From the NCBI GenBank assembly GCA_010645155.1, contig CM021316.1, positions 3,816,703-3,880,702 of the forward strand: a stretch of 64,000 nt of DNA, read 5' to 3'. The first letter of the stretch is position 1, and the number at the start of each line of letters is the position of its first letter. Shown here one piece after another: positions 63,225-64,000 of the stretch. This stretch comes from Tigriopus japonicus. Lineage: Eukaryota; Arthropoda; Copepoda; Harpacticoida; Harpacticidae. A program made the translations under genes and the position numbers. A model generated the notes under the pieces. That model was not told the DNA's origin and searched no databases. It saw only the letters and a program-made list of their open reading frames with translations.

Positions 63225-64000
63225 ATGCTCAAAGATGACCATGTTATTTTGACCACTAGTCGTGTGCTCTTTGTAATATTAATACTTATTCTTGAGAGTA
63301 TTGCTGTGGATTCAAGTGGTTATATCCCAAACCATGAAATGTATGGCTCCTTCCCAATGGACATTTCATTGGGGGAGAATGAAATTCAAGGTAATAATCA
63401 TATACATGTTTGGATTCGTTCGAACGCTTTTCAAGTAGGTCATCCTCAGGTGATGTGGAATTAACCAAGAGGGGTTGGAACAACTTTAATGCTGGATATG
63501 GAAAACGAGCGTGGAATAGCTTCAACGGTGGATTTGGGAAACGATCCAGGGTATTTCAAAACCGCCTAAGTTGAAAAGCCTAACATGTTCATGTTCATGT
63601 TCTATTTGAAGGAATTAGACATAAACAAAGAATTCCACCGGGATCTTTTGGCACAAGAACTTGGCTCTAATTACGTTAAAAGAGCTTGGAATAGTGGTTT
63701 CGCTGGAGGAATGGGAAAGCGTGCCTGGAACTCTGGATTTCAAGGTGGGATGGGAAAGAGAGCATGGAACTCAGGATTCGTTGGAGGTATAGGGAAGCGA
63801 TATTCCCCATTCGAAATGGACAGCAAATTGCCTCTCATTGACCTAAACAAAAGAGCTTGGAATTCTGGATTCGCCGGTGGATTAGGAAAACGGGCTTGGA
63901 ATTCCGGGTTTGCGGGAGGAATGGGTAAACGAGAATGGAATTCAGATTTCGTTGACTCCCTTGAAAAGCGTGCCCTTGAAGCGCTTCAAGATGCTGGCGA
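63225..64000 (+). CDS. Neuropeptide precursor with AWNSGFxGGM-amide repeats (5' part)
   Basis: Coding exons 63225-63390, 63450-63550 and 63612 to beyond the window. The introns are 59 and 61 bp and all phases fit. The ATG at 63225 opens a signal peptide (hydrophobic core VLFVILILILESIAV). Dibasic KR sites with a Gly donor of the amide release GWNNFNAGY, AWNSFNGGF, AWNSGFAGGM (two copies), AWNSGFQGGM, AWNSGFVGGI and AWNSGFAGGL. There is also a spacer peptide (YSPFEMDSKLPLIDLN) and a decayed unit EWNSDFVDSLEKR without the Gly. The peptides would be secreted transmitters or hormones acting on receptors not identifiable here. The FxGGx-amide core recalls a crustacean peptide family, but I name that from memory. 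The 3' end lies outside. Confidence 0.88.

Overview
This is a eukaryotic, AT-rich, repeat-laden nuclear window. Spliceosomal introns (several only about 60 bp), an alpha-tubulin whose first intron directly follows the ATG, a PX/PH-type phospholipase D and a multi-copy amidated neuropeptide precursor point to an arthropod. Abundant mariner, hAT and fold-back elements and the peptide style suggest a crustacean, perhaps a copepod. That assignment is inference, not proof.

Layout. (1) 1-11.4 kb is a nested stack of mobile elements: a Chapaev-like DNA transposon (790-11381) carries a mariner (2573-9827), which carries a palindromic mariner-derived element (3430-9396), which carries an intact Ty3/Gypsy retrotransposon (3995-9090). 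Each layer has target duplications I could read. (2) 12.6-16.8 kb is a complete alpha-tubulin gene on the + strand (450 aa, three coding exons). (3) 17.3-46.7 kb on the - strand is a phospholipase D gene. I reconstructed 20 coding exons with matching splice phases (about 1214 aa: acidic N-terminus, PX, PH, two HKD motifs, C-terminus). The start codon was not found. One intron is best explained as GC-AG. Its introns hold MITEs, SINEs, fold-back repeats and minisatellites. (4) 47.5-58.5 kb is mostly repeats: two non-LTR retrotransposon (LINE) fragments, a hAT element with a perfect 8-bp duplication, tRNA-derived SINEs, fold-backs, a 94-base assembly gap and a Tc1/mariner remnant. (5) 62.9-64.0 kb holds the 5' part of a secreted neuropeptide precursor with repeated AWNSGFxGGM-GKR units. 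It runs off the window.

The three host genes are unrelated single loci (cytoskeleton, lipid signalling, peptide signalling). Alpha-tubulin and phospholipase D are convergent, about 0.7 kb apart, with a SINE between them. Everything else is mobile DNA or its remains. The LINE and one SINE family share a 3' tail, which suggests that the SINE uses the LINE machinery. Coordinates of exons and of elements with target duplications are read from the bases. Family names rest on motifs and memory, with no database search.
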